A DNA stretch of 35,594 nt. It comes from Chalciporus piperatus. Its lineage: Eukaryota; Basidiomycota; Agaricomycetes; Boletales; Boletaceae. A program made the translations under genes and the position numbers. Shown one piece after another: positions 32,377 to 35,594 of this stretch (positions within the stretch are counted from its first letter, which is position 1; the number at the start of each line of letters is the position of its first letter). The stretch is from NCBI GenBank assembly GCA_038093975.1, contig JBBPTG010000246.1, forward strand, positions 1-35,594, written 5' to 3'. The notes under the pieces were generated by a model. The model worked only from the letters and a program-made list of their open reading frames with translations, was not told the DNA's origin and searched no databases.

Positions 32377-32745
32377 TTAAGCCAATCCGGCACCACTGCC
32401 ACTAGTCATCTCTTCTGTGTCAAGTATGAATGGCTGAATGTCCGACCCGCTCACCAATTGGTTTTCATCGACGTAGGAGAACGGATTGTCCAATGTGCTG
32501 CACACCGAGAGTCCTCCAGGAAACTTATGTGAGTGTGTTACTATACTCTTTCATGATTGATTGACCCGAATCGCTCGGCCAGCGTCGCTTGTGCTCTTCT
32601 GAACTTCATGGCGGATTGGTTCCCCATCAAGTCCGGAGAAAAACAAATTCCCAACGAACGCGGGGTCCGAGTCCCGCAGGAATTGAATGCAGAGTTTCAT
32701 CTCGCTGGAATTGCGCTGGAAGGTCCCATTCGTGATGACTTTTAC
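32377..32745 (-). pseudogene. Possible exon relic of an unknown gene
   Basis: Minus-strand reading from 32745 gives a plausible protein segment (from the ATG at 32700: MKLCIQFLRDSDPAFVGNLF, then a stretch ending EVQKSTSDAGRAIR). If a 42-bp intron at 32565-32524 (GT-AG) is removed, the frame continues through GGLSVCSTLDNPFSYVDENQ to a TAA at 32377. Without splicing it stops at 32551. I do not recognise the family. There is no upstream exon before the AT-rich DNA and the LTR element on the right, so this may be the 3' end of a gene cut by that insertion, or chance coding-like sequence. Confidence 0.25.
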
Positions 32746-33124
32746 TTATGCGTTATAAATCACCAGCTATCAAGTTTGGGCGTTTGTGCCCATCGTGCAC
32801 CTTAGGCAGCACTTTTTGCACAGCCACATGACCTTTCAGGTCAGTTTTTTTGCAGGCAGGAATGGACCTCTGAGGGGTACCATCCATCTGCTGATTCCAG
32901 CCATTTTCCAATATATTCTGACATTGAATATGATATATTTAGACCATCTCTAGGATGCTTTCTGTTGCTTTTCCAGCTGTGCTGGAGGTTTTTTGGAGAG
33001 TTTGGGAGAGTTGATGGATGGTTTGCAGATGGTTTCTAGAGGTCTCAAATAGTTCTGAAAAGCATCTCATTAGCTTATTTAGTAGGTAGCTTTACAGGAA
33101 AATCATCTGAAAGCTTTCAGATAG
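32746..33124. other. AT-rich stretch before the LTR
   Basis: No gene. The 300 bp before the LTR are rich in T and in GGTTTTTTGG, AGATGGTTT and TCCAGCTGTGCTGG words, the last an imperfect palindrome near 32973. It looks like decayed repeat DNA, family unknown. The five bases before the LTR are GATAG (33120-33124), the candidate target duplication. Confidence 0.4.
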
Positions 33125-33591
33125 TGTTACGCTTGTACCGGGTAGGTCAAAGCGTAGACACAAAAGCCTAGTCAAAGACAAGGGTTTCAAGGTAGCCTAA
33201 CGGTGGGATGTCCACGTTAAGGCCTAGCGTCCGTTCTAGAGTGGGACGGTGACTCTCAGAGGGTTCAAGGAAGCGAGGAATGACCAAGCTAGATTGCGTA
33301 GGTCTAAGTTAAGGTTACAGGAGAAACTCGAGGGTTTATATAAGTAGAGAAACGAGTTAAGGGCAGGCATGGAACCGGTTGGAATGTGTAAGAACAAGCT
33401 ATGACGAATAGGAATGAGTCATGCTTGGTAAGAGTACGAGTCAGCGATGACGAAGTATGGAATGTGAAAGAACATCGAAGAACATCCGCTGACTAAAGCA
33501 AGCAAGAAATAAGAGGCCTAGGCAGGACTCGAACCAGCGACTAGGACTTAGTACAAGGTAATGAGAAAGGAAAGAATGAACGATCGTAACA
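33125..33591 (-). repeat. 3' LTR of a minus-strand Ty3/Gypsy chromovirus
   Basis: The 467-bp repeat is bounded by perfect 7-bp inverted ends TGTTACG and CGTAACA. In element sense it starts TGTTACGATCG after the G-rich ATACGGGGGTAA (candidate plus-strand primer) and ends CAAGCGTAACA. It is a full-length relative of 7632-8102. TATATAAA (plus-strand 33335-33342, in sense) precedes the predicted RNA start at 33311 by 31 bp. The RNA start reads TAACTTAGACCT, one base different from the sister LTR. Confidence 0.9.
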
Positions 33592-33636
33592 TTACCCCCG
33601 TATTAGAATCAAGTCATCGACGAAGATAAAAACTAG

Positions 33637-34803
33637 TCAAATGTTTAACCCGTAATGCCCAGGAGAACCGGTCATGTTTGCATATCCGACATCGTCGGTC
33701 GGATCATCTCCGTCATAGAGAGTGGCGTCGTCGTCGTCGCGTGAATAAGTCTCACCCGAGATACGGGTATAGAGTGGAGGGGGGCGTCGAGCAGCTCGAT
33801 TGGTATTCGTTGATCGGCGGGAACGGGAAGAGGGCGCAACAGGTGGCGTGGTTGTATGTCTCTGTCCACGCCTAAGTGGGCAACGACCTTGAATGTGACC
33901 GGGTGCCCAGCGGAAGCACGTGGGACACTGGTATACGGGACAGTGGATACGTATATGGCCCAGTCTGTGACATACGAAGCAGGCGTCATGGTACTGGGGA
34001 TGTGAGGTGGATAGAGGTATGGTGCCAGTCCGTTGTCGTTGCGAGGTAATATGGTTGCGTTCTGCACGAAAGAACACTGCCTCTTCTTCATCGTTCAAAG
34101 GGGAGCTAGATGCGGAAGGCGTCGACGAGGGGAGAGATGAGGTAGAAACTCCGATGACAGGGATGGGGGATTGAGCCGCAGAGGCGGACTCTCTGAGGTA
34201 ACGGTCTAGGTCGTCCAGAAACTCCGGCATCCGTAGCTCGTAGAGAGCAATGCTGAGGTTGGTAATTAAATCACCGTGGATATTGCGGATGGAAGCAGCT
34301 TCTGAATGAGCTTGGTGAACCGTCGTCAGGGAAGGAGGAAGATTGGCGAGACGGGATGCTTGCAGGTAGGCGCGGTAAAGGGCGAAGAGGGGTGACCCCA
34401 GATCAAGGTGGGCTCCGATAGGTACCGAGAGTCGTGAGTCTAGCAAGAATTGGGACATGCGATCCATAACGGCATTATCCATCAACTCGTCGCGAAGACG
34501 ATGGGCGGTGAGTGGTAGTTCAATGGGTAGGACTCTGACCGTGGGAGTAGCGGCAATATGCGTGGGGGCGTCTAGGTCTTCCTGCAAGATCGGCCATCCA
34601 GCGGAGTTTAATGGGAGACCGGTGGTATTCCATCCAGCCTCAGCGACGGTTGGGCTAGGGGGTTCTGGAGAGGAGGGACGAGTGGGTTGAATAGGTAGAG
34701 AACGAATAGGTAAGCCAGGGGGGTAAGTAGGAGAGGAAGAAGAACGGGACAGAGAAGAGATGGAAGACATAGTAGAGGACGAAGGGGTGGTAGGAGCGGA
34801 CAT
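33637..34803 (-). CDS. Extra third ORF of a Ty3/Gypsy element, zinc-knuckle protein
   Basis: An intact 388-codon frame starts at ATG 34803, four bases after the pol stop (TAA GACC ATG), and ends 45 bp before the 3' LTR. The first 60 residues are rich in S, P and T. The middle part is a helical region of about 150 residues (LDLGSPLFALYRAYLQASRL, HGDLITNLSIALYELRMPEF). Near residues 275-310 there are two cysteine-histidine motifs: a classic knuckle CFVCHRLGHIRIHC (CX2CX4HX4C) and a variant CPTCFRWAPGHIQGRC (CX2CX6HX4C). A basic R-rich stretch and an acidic tail follow. It lies where retroviruses carry env, but has no membrane segment, so nucleic-acid binding is more likely. The frame is +1 or -1 relative to pol. 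Function unknown. Confidence 0.75.
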   Translation of the reverse strand: MSAPTTPSSSTMSSISSLSRSSSSPTYPPGLPIRSLPIQPTRPSSPEPPSPTVAEAGWNTTGLPLNSAGWPILQEDLDAPTHIAATPTVRVLPIELPLTAHRLRDELMDNAVMDRMSQFLLDSRLSVPIGAHLDLGSPLFALYRAYLQASRLANLPPSLTTVHQAHSEAASIRNIHGDLITNLSIALYELRMPEFLDDLDRYLRESASAAQSPIPVIGVSTSSLPSSTPSASSSPLNDEEEAVFFRAERNHITSQRQRTGTIPLSTSHPQYHDACFVCHRLGHIRIHCPVYQCPTCFRWAPGHIQGRCPLRRGQRHTTTPPVAPSSRSRRSTNTNRAARRPPPLYTRISGETYSRDDDDATLYDGDDPTDDVGYANMTGSPGHYGLNI

Positions 34804-34807
34804 GGTC

Positions 34808-35594
34808 TTAGCGGCGGGTTTTGCGTCTGACAGAAGATGGGGATCTTGGGGAAGAGGGGAAGGCGGACGGGTGAGCTTTTTTATAGTTTTCTAGGACTTC
34901 TGTGGCGTGGGTAAGGTCTGCTTCTTTAAGCCAGCGGTCTTCATCGGAAGAATATCCTTTCCAGCGGACTAGGTACGAGTGGCGCCCGGAAGAACCTCGG
35001 TGACGGAGAATTCTTTCAATTTCGTATTCCTCTTCGCCTTCTATTAGGTCAGGCGGTGGAGCGGGAAAGTTCGGTCCGTGGACGGGGTTTTCGCGATAGG
35101 GCGATAACAGAGAAGCATGGAAGACGGGGTGAATCCTCCACGTCTGTGGGAGACGGAGTCTGTAGGATAGCGGAGATAGGACTTGGGTGATGGTAAAGGG
35201 TCCTTCCCGTTTTGGGGCGAACTTTGGGGAAGTCAGGGATCGTTTGAGGTTTCTCGCTTCCAGCCAGACTTTGTCTCCTTTGGCGAACGGTTTGAACTTC
35301 TGTCGAGTTCGTGCAGCCATCACTTGTCTGGCGAGTTCGTGTGAGGCGAGCGCTTCGTCTCTGGCAGCGGTGAGAGAGTGGAGACGAAGTTCGACAGCGG
35401 GTAATGCGGAATCGGCGATCACCGCAGGAAGAGGACGGGGTTCATATCCCATCATGAGGTAAAACGGGGATTTGCCGGTGACAGAGTGGGGCCGATGATT
35501 GTGTGCAAATTCTGCGTGGGAAATGGAATCAGCCCAGGATATGGGGTTATCTCCGCAATAGATTCGAAGGTAAGTCTCAACTTCCTGGTTGACG
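34808..35594 (-). CDS. Ty3/Gypsy pol, C-terminal part: integrase tail with chromodomain
   Basis: The frame is open from the window edge (35594) to TAA at 34808, so the 5' part of pol lies outside. It reads the end of the integrase core (ETYLRIYCGDNPISWADSIS, EFAHNHRPHSVTGKSPFYLM), the GPY/F-type module (KFAPKREGPFTITQVLSPLS, then YRLRLP and HPVFHASLLSPY), and a chromodomain at the C-terminus (EYEIERILRHRG, YLVRWKGYSSDEDRWL). Chromodomains of chromoviruses bind methylated histone H3 or heterochromatin and steer integration. No stop or frameshift is seen, unlike the element at 3542-8102, so this copy may be young. A start at 35455 would be internal and is not meaningful. Confidence 0.93.
   Translation of the reverse strand, partial: VNQEVETYLRIYCGDNPISWADSISHAEFAHNHRPHSVTGKSPFYLMMGYEPRPLPAVIADSALPAVELRLHSLTAARDEALASHELARQVMAARTRQKFKPFAKGDKVWLEARNLKRSLTSPKFAPKREGPFTITQVLSPLSYRLRLPQTWRIHPVFHASLLSPYRENPVHGPNFPAPPPDLIEGEEEYEIERILRHRGSSGRHSYLVRWKGYSSDEDRWLKEADLTHATEVLENYKKAHPSAFPSSPRSPSSVRRKTRR

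Noticed and set aside
32557..32805. 82-codon plus-strand frame near the right repeats
   Set aside because: It does not begin with ATG and has no family resemblance; the opposite strand reads more like coding sequence.
1..35594. CRISPR arrays, rRNA or tRNA genes
   Set aside because: No regular spacer arrays and no cloverleaf or rRNA sequence was recognised by eye; the only regular repeats are the TGACTCA decamers.

Overview
The window looks like nuclear DNA of a basidiomycete, most likely a mushroom-forming agaricomycete. The genes are cut by many short introns (about 42-83 bp, mostly GT-AG), the gene families include a fungal sphingolipid C9-methyltransferase and a CSC1-type channel, and the flanks are packed with Ty3/Gypsy retrotransposons. 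All functional calls come from reading translated sequence, not from database searches.

Left flank (1-10711) is a graveyard of nested mobile elements. Positions 1-2530 hold degenerate repeats with no convincing gene. At 2531-2810 a short hydrophobic ORF is followed by a purine tract and an LTR-like segment (2809 to about 3560, plus strand). That segment carries eight TGACTCA motifs, five of them exactly 10 bp apart, upstream of a TATA box. From 3542 to 8102 lies a dead Ty3/Gypsy element on the minus strand: 5' LTR 7632-8102, a primer site complementary to the element's own predicted RNA 5' end, gag, a textbook -1 frameshift site, then protease, reverse transcriptase and RNase H. It has lost its integrase and 3' LTR, and a 276-bp MITE-like element with telomere-like CCCTAA repeats sits inside its reverse transcriptase. 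An AT-rich segment (8103-9389) and a second, unrelated plus-strand integrase relic (9390-10372) follow.

The central block (10712-31900) is ordinary euchromatin with eight genes: a UAS-UBX protein (minus), a monofunctional catalase (plus), ZPR1 (minus), arginyl-tRNA synthetase (minus), the GATOR2/SEA subunit WDR59/Sea3 (plus), YIF1 (minus), sphingolipid C9-methyltransferase (plus) and a CSC1/OSCA-like channel (minus). Exon structures with consistent reading phase could be worked out for all of them; the N-terminus of the UBX gene is unsure. Neighbours are arranged as divergent or convergent pairs with short spacers. They do not form a pathway; they are housekeeping functions (proteostasis, peroxide removal, translation, TORC1 signalling, ER-Golgi traffic, glucosylceramide modification, osmosensing).

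Right flank (31901-35594): a gene-poor stretch with one possible exon relic, then the 3' end of another Ty3/Gypsy chromovirus on the minus strand whose LTR (33125-33591) is of the same family as the one at 7632-8102. Its pol ends in a chromodomain, and 4 bp after the pol stop a separate intact 388-codon ORF with two zinc knuckles starts and runs almost to the 3' LTR. This extra ORF, the self-priming signature, the frameshift site and the phased TGACTCA array are the most interesting items here.
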